DNA of 64,000 nt, from positions 4,799,538 to 4,863,537 of the forward strand of contig OY782882.1 of the NCBI GenBank assembly GCA_963678485.1. The letters are read 5' to 3'. This DNA comes from CALGYY01 sp963678485. GTDB lineage: Bacteria > Bacteroidota > Bacteroidia > Bacteroidales > CAIWKO01. Below the pieces are notes generated by a model. The model saw nothing but the letters and a program-made list of their open reading frames with translations. It ran no database searches and was not told where the DNA came from. Position 1 is the stretch's first letter, and the number at the start of each line of letters is the position of its first letter. A program made the translations under genes and the position numbers. This document shows, piece after piece, positions 55,557 to 63,933 of this stretch.

Positions 55557-56710
55557 AGCCTGCATTCGAGCTGGCACAGGTCATTGAGCGGTTCGGGAAA
55601 GCGTATATTGAACAACATACCCCCAACGCCTATGTGCAGCGCACGCTGAGCGCACTTGAGCGTTGCCGCACTGCCGCCCTGGGCGGGCATGTTGACCGAT
55701 GCGATCAATGCGGGCACATTCGCATCAGTTATAACTCCTGCCGTAACCGTCATTGTCCCAAGTGCCAGAATACGCAAAGGGAAGCGTGGATCCAGGACAG
55801 AAAACAGGATCTCCTTCCTGTGCCGTATTTTCATGTGGTGTTTACCGTGCCGGATAAACTTAATCGTTTGTTCCTGTATGAGCCAGTGCTGATGTACAAT
55901 CTGCTCTTTCAAACGGCATGGCAGACACTCTCTCAGTTCTCATACACGCGTCTGCATGCAGAAACAGGCATGTTCGCTATTTTGCACACATGGGGACAAA
56001 ACCTCTCGCTGCATCCTCATGTGCATTGTGTGGTTCCCGGCGGTGGGATCGATTTCAAGAATCAGTGGAAGCAGGTACAGGTCTCTGAAAACGGGAAAGT
56101 GTTTTTGTTTCCGGTCACAAATCTCTCTGCGGTTTTTCGCGGAAAGTTCATTGCTGGCCTGCAGCAACAACTTCCTCAGGAAAAGTCTTTTATCAATGCG
56201 CTCTACAAAACCTCTTGGGTAGTTTATGCCAAAGATCCCTTTGCAGGCCCTGAGCAGGTAGTGGAATATCTTGGCCGCTACACGCACAAGGTAGCCATTG
56301 GGAATCATCGCATCTTAAACATCAATGATGAGGGCGTGACCTTCCGTTGGCGCGATTACCGCGACAACAAAGAAAAAGTAATGACACTTGATGGCGCTGA
56401 GTTCCTGCGCAGGTTCTGCCAACACATCCTTCCAAAAAGGTTCGTAAGAATCCGTCATTACGGATTGCTGTCAAGCTCAAAACGCCCGCTGTTACGAGCG
56501 TTGCAGCAGTCCTTTGGAATCACACCTGTCGTCAGGGAAAAGAAAAACTGGAAACAAATCTCTGTCGAGCATCTTGGCTACAATCCGGATCTGTGCCCGC
56601 ATTGCGGTAAAGGCACCATGCATACCATTGAGGTACTACTTCCCGGACGGCCGCCACCAGCAGCGTTCATAGCAAAACAAACATCAACAATCAAAATTTA
56701 TGCATCATGA
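55553..56710 (+). CDS. IS91-family transposase, element copy 5
   Basis: The protein has 385 residues and a TTG start. It has all the motifs of copy 1. From about residue 336 the sequence switches to the copy 6 type (ISVEHLGYN, CGKGTMHTIEVLLPG, ending KIYAS). Confidence 0.9.
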   Translation: MKPAFELAQVIERFGKAYIEQHTPNAYVQRTLSALERCRTAALGGHVDRCDQCGHIRISYNSCRNRHCPKCQNTQREAWIQDRKQDLLPVPYFHVVFTVPDKLNRLFLYEPVLMYNLLFQTAWQTLSQFSYTRLHAETGMFAILHTWGQNLSLHPHVHCVVPGGGIDFKNQWKQVQVSENGKVFLFPVTNLSAVFRGKFIAGLQQQLPQEKSFINALYKTSWVVYAKDPFAGPEQVVEYLGRYTHKVAIGNHRILNINDEGVTFRWRDYRDNKEKVMTLDGAEFLRRFCQHILPKRFVRIRHYGLLSSSKRPLLRALQQSFGITPVVREKKNWKQISVEHLGYNPDLCPHCGKGTMHTIEVLLPGRPPPAAFIAKQTSTIKIYAS

Positions 56711-56874
56711 AAACGTTCTGTGAAGGACCTGAAATCGTATTGCCCAAACATGAGGAAAATGCCAGTTGGCGCCCAAATCAGAAGGCGTTTGCAGAAATAC
56801 TGCATGAATTATCCTCGCTTCACTACTCAAATCTGAGAATACTTTTTCATAGCAGTCAGTACCAAAATCATTAA
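56707..56874 (+). CDS. Conserved 55-residue ORF, element copy 5
   Basis: MKTFCEGPEIVLPKHEENAS at the start and SSQYQNH at the end, 55 residues. The ATG overlaps the transposase stop (ATGA). Confidence 0.65.
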   Translation: MKTFCEGPEIVLPKHEENASWRPNQKAFAEILHELSSLHYSNLRILFHSSQYQNH

Positions 56875-56922
56875 AACTCCATAACACGTATTTCATTATT
56901 AATGTGCTGCATGTGGGATGTC

Positions 56923-56973
56923 GTGCAACACGGCTTCATGTTGGGCTAGCGCCACACGAAGCCTTAACTATTG
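56923..56973 (+). repeat. attC-like terminal site of element copy 5
   Basis: GTGCAAC, the hairpin and TTAACTA, followed by TTGGGTGCC of cassette J. The box bases after TT follow the cassette, showing the junction point exactly. Confidence 0.65.
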
Positions 56974-56987
56974 GGTGCCGTGTTTAT

Positions 56988-57536
56988 TTATATTTTATAT
57001 TCTTTAAATTCAACCTTACTTTTTAATAAATCAACAAGTAAATTATAATTATCCTCTGTAACCTCAATTTTTCCAATAATCAAAGAGTGCTCAATCGATT
57101 TAGAAATCATTATGAATATATTATCATTTACAATCGTATAGCTTTTAATCCCAGACCATTTAATCTCAAAGCTTCTAATCCCGTTTGTAAATTTAATATC
57201 ATCATCTGTAAATTCATAATGCGCAGTTAATTTGCTCTCATTTGCTTCATCAACTAATCCCTTTATACTCTTTTTTACCTTACTTAATATATAGTAAAAA
57301 GGCAATCCAATAAACAATGCGATAAAAAACCAAATAAAACTAATAATTGTATATGGATTAAAATAATGTTTATCACTAATCCCACAGATAATCCCTAATC
57401 CAAGAAATACTAATCCGATAATAACTAATCTTCTAATATTTTTAAATGACTTTTTAAACATCAACTTAAAGCTAAGCTCATATTGAAGCCTAGTCACTTT
57501 ATTATTAAAAGGTATATCAAATCTAATCATAGGCAT
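56988..57536 (-). CDS. Cassette J: YcxB-like membrane protein
   Basis: The protein has 182 residues. Two transmembrane helices lie at about 38-55 and 63-85. A C-terminal domain typical of YcxB-like proteins follows: AHYEFTDDDIKFTNG, SFEIKWSGIKSYTIVNDNIFIMI. YcxB-like proteins are small membrane proteins of unknown role. This is the only cassette product I can place in a family. The leader is 69 bases. Confidence 0.75.
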   Translation of the reverse strand: MPMIRFDIPFNNKVTRLQYELSFKLMFKKSFKNIRRLVIIGLVFLGLGIICGISDKHYFNPYTIISFIWFFIALFIGLPFYYILSKVKKSIKGLVDEANESKLTAHYEFTDDDIKFTNGIRSFEIKWSGIKSYTIVNDNIFIMISKSIEHSLIIGKIEVTEDNYNLLVDLLKSKVEFKEYKI

Positions 57537-57595
57537 TTGAAAAATATATTATGTTTCATTTATCTAAATCTTATCGGTCAGGGCTTTCCTAACAT

Positions 57596-57731
57596 GGCAC
57601 CCAACGGTATCGCGCTTGTATTCGTTGACGTTATTACTTGTGTTTTACATTCAAAGATACAAAATTTAACCTATCTCAATCCTGTCATTTTTCCTCTGCC
57701 TGTCAATGAATACAAACGCGTGTTGAGTGCT
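57596..57731 (-). repeat. attC-like site 11
   Basis: GGCACCCAAC (57596-57605) matches the cassette J start TTGGGTGCC. The distal box is GTTGAGTGC (57722). The arms are CGCGCTTGTATTCGTTGACG and TGTCAATGAATACAAACGCG. Confidence 0.85.
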
Positions 57732-57912
57732 GGTTAGGCCGCACACATCGCTTTAGTAAGCATTTTAGGAATTGATAATGATATGTATTTTCTAATATAT
57801 ATTGTTATTAATTCCGGCGGGATTATTTACCGATTTATCCTCTTCATTGGTTTGTAGGTCGATTCCTTTTGAAAATCTTAACAAATATAAAATTCATAAT
57901 CATCTATTACAC

Positions 57913-57943
57913 TTGACTTTATGCGCATTTTTTTGTACCTTTG
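57913..57943 (+). promoter_or_regulatory. Promoter in cassette E1
   Basis: TTGAC (57913-57917) and TACCTTTG (57936-57943), with 20 bases after TTG, fit the Bacteroidota pattern closely. It points away from the cassette genes (plus strand). Confidence 0.65.
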
Positions 57944-57949
57944 CCGCGA

Positions 57950-58037
57950 TCTGCGAACGCCTTCGCTTTCAAAATTAATTTTGTGCTCGTCATTCGCAGA
58001 TCACGGCTGATGCCCTTATTGCACATCTTGTTTTTTT
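57950..58037 (+). ncRNA. Candidate small RNA of cassette E1
   Basis: About 88 bases start after the promoter. GATCTGCGAA (57948-57957) and TTCGCAGATC (57993-58002) form a perfect 10-bp stem around a self-complementary CAAAATTAATTTTG. A weak GATGC/GCACATC stem and a T-run (58031-58037) follow as a possible terminator. There is no known RNA family and no ORF. Confidence 0.45.
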
Positions 58038-58139
58038 CCTTTTTGATTTACCCTGTACAAACCAATAAGATGAAAGAAAAATAATTCCGCAAAATGCTTA
58101 CGGGCATCTTTGCTCCGCCCTTCAATAGCGGACTAACTT

Positions 58140-58274
58140 GCACGCAACGGTATCGCGCTTGTATTCGTTGACGTTATTACTTGTGTTTTACATTCAAAGA
58201 TACAAAATTTAACCTATCTCAATCCTGTCATTTTTCCTCTGCCTGTCAATGAATACAAACGCGTGTTGAGTGCT
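58140..58274 (-). repeat. attC-like site 12
   Basis: GCACGCAAC (58140-58148) faces GTTGAGTGC (58265). The arms are the same as site 11. One base differs between the two boxes of this cassette. Confidence 0.8.
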
Positions 58275-58691
58275 GGTTAGGCCGCACACATCGCTTTAGT
58301 AAGCATTTTAGGAATTGATAATGATATGTATTTTCTAATATATATTGTTATTAATTCCGGCGGGATTATTTACCGATTTATCCTCTTCATTGGTTTGTAG
58401 GTCGATTCCTTTTGAAAATCTTAACAAATATAAAATTCATAATCATCTATTACACTTGACTTTATGCGCATTTTTTTGTACCTTTGCCGCGATCTGCGAA
58501 CGCCTTCGCTTTCAAAATTAATTTTGTGCTCGTCATTCGCAGATCACGGCTGATGCCCTTATTGCACATCTTGTTTTTTTCCTTTTTGATTTACCCTGTA
58601 CAAACCAATAAGATGAAAGAAAAATAATTCCGCAAAATGCTTACGGGCATCTTTGCTCCGCCCTTCAATAGCGGACTAACTTGCACGCAAC
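58149..58691 (-). repeat. Non-coding cassette E2 (tandem copy 2)
   Basis: An exact tandem copy of E1, as far as I can read, including the promoter and hairpin. Confidence 0.85.
58493..58580 (+). ncRNA. Candidate small RNA of cassette E2
   Basis: The second copy of the E1 candidate. TTGAC is at 58456, TACCTTTG at 58479-58486, the 10-bp stem at 58491-58545 and the T-run at 58574-58580. Confidence 0.45.
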
Positions 58692-58812
58692 GATCCGGGG
58701 CTTGGTAACGGGCGGGTATTCACTTAACCCAATCAAAGATATTAAATTTCTTATTATGTCCCGAAAATTATTTCACGCTAAACCCGCCTGGTACCAAACC
58801 CTTGTTATAGGC
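58683..58812 (-). repeat. attC-like site 13
   Basis: GCACGCAAC (58683-58691) faces GTTATAGGC (58804). The arms GGGGCTTGGTAACGGGCGGG and CCCGCCTGGTACCAAACCC are of the site 4 family, so this site belongs to NC3. Confidence 0.85.
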
Positions 58813-59132
58813 TTGGGCGGAATACGGTTGCTGGGCCATCCAGCGGCTGGCACAGGAATTTGTTGCGATAAATTTTCTGTTGTAGATCCCCACTGATGTT
58901 GGCCAATTCAAGCGAACTTCTAGATTTCAATTTCGTTCGGGCTTAGCATGCTGACTGTTTACAAATTCTGTGACAGCCGCGGGTACAAAGCGTAAATTTT
59001 CCCTATCCCCGGCGAAGTCAGCAAAACCGCATCACTCCCCGCCCCCACAACTATGAATTAGCAACGCTAATGGTTTTCATATTCTTCAAAGATCGAATCC
59101 TTTTATATTGAGTATTACGCCTGGCCTATAAC
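58692..59132 (-). repeat. Non-coding cassette NC3
   Basis: A 441-bp relative of NC1. The internal hairpin is partly broken (TGGGCC against GGCACA). Confidence 0.75.
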
Positions 59133-59252
59133 GGTCGGGGCTTGGTAACGGGCGGGTATTCACTTAACCCAATCAAAGATATTAAATTTCTTATTATGTT
59201 CCGAAAATTATTTCACACTAAACCCGCCTGGTACCAAACCCTTGTTATAGGC
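59124..59252 (-). repeat. attC-like site 14
   Basis: GCCTATAAC (59124-59132) and GTTATAGGC (59244) frame arms and a loop of the site 4 family. Confidence 0.85.
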
Positions 59253-59572
59253 TTGAGCGGAATACGGTTGCTGCGCCATCCAGCGGCTGGCGCAGTAATT
59301 TGTTGCGATAAATTATTTGGTATAGATCCCCACTAATTTTGACCAATTCAAGCGAACTCCCAGAATTCAATCTCGTTCGGGCTTAGCATGCTGACTGTTT
59401 ACAAATTCTGTGACAGCCGCGGGTGCAAAGCGTAAATTTTCTCAATCCCCGGCGAAGTCAGCAAAACCGCATCACTGCCCGTCCCCACAACGTTGAATTA
59501 GCAACGCTAATGGTTTTCTTATTCTTCAAAGAGCGAATCCATTTAGATGAAGTATTACGCCTGGCCTATAAC
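59133..59572 (-). repeat. Non-coding cassette NC4
   Basis: A 440-bp relative of NC1 with an intact CTGCGCCA/TGGCGCAG hairpin. The NC3-NC4-site 15 block parallels NC1-NC2-site 6, so a two-cassette block may have been duplicated. Confidence 0.75.
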
Positions 59573-59704
59573 GGTTCGGCTGCTGCTTTTCGGTGGCGGT
59601 GTTAACCTACTGCCGTTTCCACGAAGCAGTGCCGTTCAAATATACTGTGTTTCTGTCCTACGAGCCATTGCCCCAGCCACTGAAAGCAGCAGCCTGTTAT
59701 AGGC
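59564..59704 (-). repeat. attC-like site 15
   Basis: GCCTATAAC (59564-59572) and GTTATAGGC (59696) frame the arms CGGCTGCTGCTTTTCGGTGGCG and CAGCCACTGAAAGCAGCAGCC, of the site 6/7 family. Confidence 0.85.
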
Positions 59705-59722
59705 TGGGGCATCATGTTATTA

Positions 59723-60457
59723 TCATTTAATATTTGGCGATTTAGTACAATTTGAGGTAAAAGTCTCGCACGCATTTGTTCTAAAAGGCACCATTTTTTC
59801 AATCGAATCATATTTGTCAGTGAATGGGGAACAGTTTCCAGTTATAAAATGTTCTGACCATTTAATATTTTCGGGATAGTATTTAGTATTGTCTCTTTTA
59901 TACCGTAATACATTGGATTCTTCTTCCGTTAAAATGCGGATTCTATAAAACACACGACCTAAATATTTTCGAGTTTCTCCCATTGGTGTAATTAATTTAA
60001 TCAAGTCGTAAAATGCATTGTTCTTTATTGTGTCTTGATTACTGGCAATATTAATAAATCTGTTACCATATGGGTGTAAAGTATCAAGTTTGAAAATATC
60101 ATTGTTAGTCTGTATAAATCTAATAAAATTGTCAGGGTCAAATGCCAATAAATATTCAGGTCTTAGTCCAATATAACTTGGATATTTATCCACTGATTCA
60201 AGATTAATATATTTTTTTGTGGGGTCATAGGTTTCTACAAATCTTGTCTGGTACATGTATACTTTGTCAGTCGAGTCAAATATTATGACCATATTATAAT
60301 ACCATTCCCTACCAAGCATTAATTCTTTTTTCTTCGTATTTAGTATTGAATCATTTTTTGAAATAATAAAATACTCCTTCTTGATGCTTTCGTTCTTGCA
60401 ACAAACAGTCAGAATTATTAAATGTAATATCAATAAAATCAGAAGTGTCCTTTTCAT
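59723..60457 (-). CDS. Cassette K: lipoprotein of unknown function
   Basis: The protein has 244 residues. A hydrophobic start ends in LTVCCKNES, a lipobox with Cys near residue 19. The mature part includes GREWYYNMVIIFDSTDKVYM and a C-terminal ETFTSNCTKS. No family is recognised. The leader is 28 bases. The product is probably outer-membrane or periplasmic. Confidence 0.75.
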   Translation of the reverse strand: MKRTLLILLILHLIILTVCCKNESIKKEYFIISKNDSILNTKKKELMLGREWYYNMVIIFDSTDKVYMYQTRFVETYDPTKKYINLESVDKYPSYIGLRPEYLLAFDPDNFIRFIQTNNDIFKLDTLHPYGNRFINIASNQDTIKNNAFYDLIKLITPMGETRKYLGRVFYRIRILTEEESNVLRYKRDNTKYYPENIKWSEHFITGNCSPFTDKYDSIEKMVPFRTNACETFTSNCTKSPNIK

Positions 60458-60476
60458 GTATGTATTTTTTGCCCTT

Positions 60477-60612
60477 GCCTATAACGTTTTGCAGATTTGC
60501 GATGGGCGGGCTTTTCACCACAAATGTTGATGCGGAGGACAGAACTTTCTATAACCAAAAATGTGTCTGCGGAGCACGAAACCCCGCCTATTGCAAATGT
60601 GCTGTTATGTGC
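60477..60612 (-). repeat. attC-like site 16
   Basis: GCCTATAAC (60477-60485) matches the cassette K start. The distal box is GTTATGTGC (60604). The arms are GCAGATTTGCGATGGGCGGG and CCCGCCTATTGCAAATGTGC. Confidence 0.85.
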
Positions 60613-60661
60613 ATGTGCTTCTGTCTGTCCGAAGATTTGTCGTTGCAATTTTGCACTTACT

Positions 60662-61603
60662 TTATTTTGTAGCAGGATACTCATAAGCGGTCGTTACAAA
60701 TTTATAGCTTTCAATTTTCTTCTTGATGTCGTCTAAGTTGTCCGACTTGTCAACTAATTGAACAAAATAAAAGTCTGGATTTTTTTCTTTGTCATATTCT
60801 CCGCCATTGTTTTTGATAATCTCTTTCACTTTTGTTAAGTCAGTTCCGTTTGAAAATTTCAAAGTGATTTGTGCCTCGTGTTCAATAGTCGCTCCGAAAC
60901 CTTGCATTGGGAATGAAATTTTGGATTGCTCCTTAATAGACACAACTTTTTTTATTTCTTCAACTATAAAATTCATTTTATTGAGTGCAAGTTGTTTGTT
61001 GTCATTTTCTTCTCCATCCCACTTGCTTTTGTCTTTCATTTCTTTTAGTTTGGAAACCTGCATATAGGTAAAGGTCAAAGAAGAAAAATGTTCTGTCTTG
61101 CCTTGAAGAAAGACGATTGTCAGATTTGAATTAGCAAAAGATTTTTTTACCAAGTCAGGGTCAGTCGCAACAGGAATTTTAAGATTGTAAATGAAATGTG
61201 TCGGTTTGGTTTCTAAAAGTTTTATATAGCCCTTCATCTTGTCTTGAATTGCCTTGTCATTGTTTGCAAATTCCTCACATTCCAGGTTGAAAGGGAACTC
61301 TTCAATTAACTTGTCTGAACTCTCCCAAAATTGAATATCGTAATGATAGCCGCAAGCATGTCCGAATGTTCGGTTGCCAATAAAAAGCCCCTCATCTTGT
61401 TTGATTAGTTCATGGTCAGTAATGAGAATGGCTGCATTTGGTTTTAAAATTCCTGAACGCATCATCTCGGCATCCTTAACCAAAATAAATTTAGTCTGAC
61501 CGTTGCCAAGCGGAAAAACTTGTTTATTAAAAGCAAACAAAAGTCCTGCGGTTGCAAGAACAACTGTCGTTATGATGATGATATTTCTTATTCGTCTATT
61601 CAT
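60662..61603 (-). CDS. Cassette L: membrane-anchored protein of unknown function
   Basis: The protein has 313 residues. One N-terminal helix (about 6-25, IIIITTVVLATAGLLFAF) anchors a soluble domain. Motifs visible: FGHACGYHYDIQFWES, FPFNLECEEFANN and a charged coiled segment around LKEMKDKSKWDGEEND. No family is recognised. The leader is 44 bases. The gene ends close to the cassette box. Confidence 0.7.
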   Translation of the reverse strand: MNRRIRNIIIITTVVLATAGLLFAFNKQVFPLGNGQTKFILVKDAEMMRSGILKPNAAILITDHELIKQDEGLFIGNRTFGHACGYHYDIQFWESSDKLIEEFPFNLECEEFANNDKAIQDKMKGYIKLLETKPTHFIYNLKIPVATDPDLVKKSFANSNLTIVFLQGKTEHFSSLTFTYMQVSKLKEMKDKSKWDGEENDNKQLALNKMNFIVEEIKKVVSIKEQSKISFPMQGFGATIEHEAQITLKFSNGTDLTKVKEIIKNNGGEYDKEKNPDFYFVQLVDKSDNLDDIKKKIESYKFVTTAYEYPATK

Positions 61604-61638
61604 TTTAGCACTGTCGTTTGTTTGTAGCGGTTAGCATT

Positions 61639-61766
61639 GCACATAACGGTTGAGGCTTGCTAACGGCGGGGCGAATCGAAGCCGTTTCCTGTCCTAATAC
61701 AACGAGGCTGGATAAAAGAACTGCACTGTCCTAAAACCCCGCTGCCACGCTGATAGCAAGCCTTTG
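61639..61766 (-). repeat. attC-like site 17, interrupted by element copy 6
   Basis: GCACATAAC (61639-61647) matches the cassette L start TTATGTGC. The arms are GAGGCTTGCTAACGGCGGGG and GCTGATAGCAAGCC, as in sites 1 and 3. G at 61766 joins the element. The other half is beyond the window. Confidence 0.8.
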
Positions 61767-61864
61767 TTGCACTAAATCCCACCCCCAAAAAGCGGGGGCG
61801 AGATAGTAGCGCTTTGTAAAGAACCTCGTACAAAGGATATTATTAACGCATAAATCCTTTGTAT

Positions 61865-62779
61865 ATGAACAATGAGCCAAAGTTAAGAAAAAAAACGTTC
61901 ACAACGGTTGAACAAGCAATTCATCAGGTAAGAGGCTTTCGTAATCTTTATCAGGAACTTGACGATAAGATACGACTGTCGGGGCAATCAGAGAGTACGC
62001 TTAAAAATTACGCCCGAAAAATCGCTCAATTAAGCCTGCATTTTGGCAAGTTGCCCCAGCATGTCACGGAAAAGGAGATGAATAAGTACCTGGCATCACT
62101 GGCCCGGCAGAGCAAATCACCTTCGCTGAGCGATTTTAAGTTTGCCGTTTACGGGCTGCGCTATTGCTATCGTCTGCTTGGGCTGAATGACAAAGTGGTG
62201 CAACTCCCCAAAATCAAGCATGACAGCAAACTGCCGGTAGTGCTTAATTATGGAGAGTGCCGGGCGTTGTTCAATGCGCCGGATCTGTTAAAACACAGGG
62301 TACTACTGTCGCTGATGTATTCGGCCGGTCTGCGTGCCCGTGAGGCAAGCCGGCTGAAGCTCTCTGATATTGACCGTGGCCGGATGATGATCCACATTCG
62401 ACAAAGCAAGTACAACAAAGACCGCTATGTTCCGCTCTCACCGCTGATTTTGCAAGGACTGGAGAAGTATTATTATGCCTGTCAGCCGGTGGAGTACCTG
62501 TTCAATGGCAATGAGCCCGGCTCCCCTTTGAGTGTACGTGGCATGCAATGGGCCTTGCGCGAAGCGGTGAAGAAGTGTAAGCTTCAAAAGGGCATTACCC
62601 TCCATACGCTTCGACACAGCTACGCCACGCACCTGCTTGAGTTCGGGATGGACATCGTGACCATCAAGGAACTGCTGGGACACGAGCGTATAGAAACGAC
62701 ACTGGTGTATCTTCATGTCGCCAAACCCAATCGCAGCAATCTGTTCAGCCCGTTCGACCGGTTGTATCAGAAGGCTTGA
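61865..62779 (+). CDS. Tyrosine recombinase, element copy 6
   Basis: The protein has 304 residues, differs from copy 1 mainly in the ending LYQKA, and has all catalytic residues. The leader hairpin is at 61829-61863. Confidence 0.9.
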   Translation: MNNEPKLRKKTFTTVEQAIHQVRGFRNLYQELDDKIRLSGQSESTLKNYARKIAQLSLHFGKLPQHVTEKEMNKYLASLARQSKSPSLSDFKFAVYGLRYCYRLLGLNDKVVQLPKIKHDSKLPVVLNYGECRALFNAPDLLKHRVLLSLMYSAGLRAREASRLKLSDIDRGRMMIHIRQSKYNKDRYVPLSPLILQGLEKYYYACQPVEYLFNGNEPGSPLSVRGMQWALREAVKKCKLQKGITLHTLRHSYATHLLEFGMDIVTIKELLGHERIETTLVYLHVAKPNRSNLFSPFDRLYQKA

Positions 62780-63933
62780 AGCCTGCATTCGAGCTGGCAC
62801 AGGTCATTGAACGGTTCGGGAAAGATTATATTGAACAACATGCGCCCAACGCCTACGTGCAGCGCACGCTGAGCGCACTCGAGCGTTGCCGTACCGCTGC
62901 ACTGGGAGGACATGTTGACCGATGCGATCAATGCGGGCATATTCGCATCAGCTATAACTCCTGTCGTAACCGTCATTGTCCCAAATGCCAGAATACGCAG
63001 AGGGAAGCATGGATCCAAGACAGAAAACAGGATCTGCTTCCTGTGCCGTATTTTCATGTGGTATTTACCGTGCCGGATAAGCTTAACCGTTTGTTCCTGC
63101 ACGAGCCGGTGCTGATGTATAATCTGTTGTTTCAATCGGCATGGCAGACACTCTCTCAGTTCTCCTACACGAGCCTGCATGCAGAAACAGGCATGTTCGC
63201 TATTTTGCACACCTGGGGACAAAACCTCTCGCTGCATCCACATCTGCATTGTGTGGTTCCCGGCGGTGGCATCGATTACAAGAATCAGTGGAAGCAGGTA
63301 AAGGTCTCTGAAAACGGAAAAGTGTTTTTGTTTCCGGTCACAAATCTCTCTGCGGTTTTTCGCGGAAAGTTCATTGCTGGCCTGCAGCAACAACTTATGC
63401 AGGAAAAGCCGTTCATCAATGCGCTCTACAAAACGCCTTGGGTAGTTTATGCCAAAGATCCCTTTGCAGGCCCTGAGCAGGTAGTGGAATATCTTGGCCG
63501 CTACACGCACAAGGTAGCCATTGGGAATCATCGCATCTTAAACATCAATGATGAGGGCGTGACCTTCCGTTGGCGCGATTACCGCGACAACAAAGAAAAA
63601 GTAATGACACTTGATGGCGCTGAGTTCCTGCGCAGGTTCTGTGTGCACATCCTTCCAAAACGGTTCGTAAGAATCCGTCATTACGGATTGCTGTCAAGCT
63701 CAAAACGCCCGCTGTTACGAGCGTTGCAGCAGTCCTTTGGAATCACACCTGTCGTCAGGGAAAAGAAAAACTGGAAACAAATCTCTGTCGAGCATCTTGG
63801 CTACAATCCGGATCTGTGCCCGCATTGCGGTAAAGGCACCATGCATACCATTGAGGTACTACTTCCCGGACGGCCGCCACCAGCAGCGTTCATAGCAAAA
63901 CAAACATCAACAATCAAAATTTATGCATCATGA
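62776..63933 (+). CDS. IS91-family transposase, element copy 6
   Basis: The protein has 385 residues and a TTG start. Notable change: the HUH region reads HPHLHCV (copy 1 HPHVHCV), still a valid HUH. Other changes are KDYIEQHAPNAY and SYTSLHAE. The tail is as in copy 5. Confidence 0.9.
   Translation: MKPAFELAQVIERFGKDYIEQHAPNAYVQRTLSALERCRTAALGGHVDRCDQCGHIRISYNSCRNRHCPKCQNTQREAWIQDRKQDLLPVPYFHVVFTVPDKLNRLFLHEPVLMYNLLFQSAWQTLSQFSYTSLHAETGMFAILHTWGQNLSLHPHLHCVVPGGGIDYKNQWKQVKVSENGKVFLFPVTNLSAVFRGKFIAGLQQQLMQEKPFINALYKTPWVVYAKDPFAGPEQVVEYLGRYTHKVAIGNHRILNINDEGVTFRWRDYRDNKEKVMTLDGAEFLRRFCVHILPKRFVRIRHYGLLSSSKRPLLRALQQSFGITPVVREKKNWKQISVEHLGYNPDLCPHCGKGTMHTIEVLLPGRPPPAAFIAKQTSTIKIYAS

Larger units (their letters stand above)
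54544..56970 (+). mobile_element. Int/IS91 element copy 5
   Basis: A 2427-bp element. The first part equals copies 1 and 4. The middle of the recombinase has unique changes, and the gene ends (LYQKA; transposase tail ISVEHLGY...KIYAS) are shared only with copy 6. A mosaic. Confidence 0.85.
57606..58148 (-). repeat. Non-coding cassette E1 (tandem copy 1)
   Basis: 543 bp, repeated directly by E2 with no difference found. The repeated unit is site plus body, which shows that each body goes with the site at its left. It contains the small RNA candidate at 57950-58037. Confidence 0.85.
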
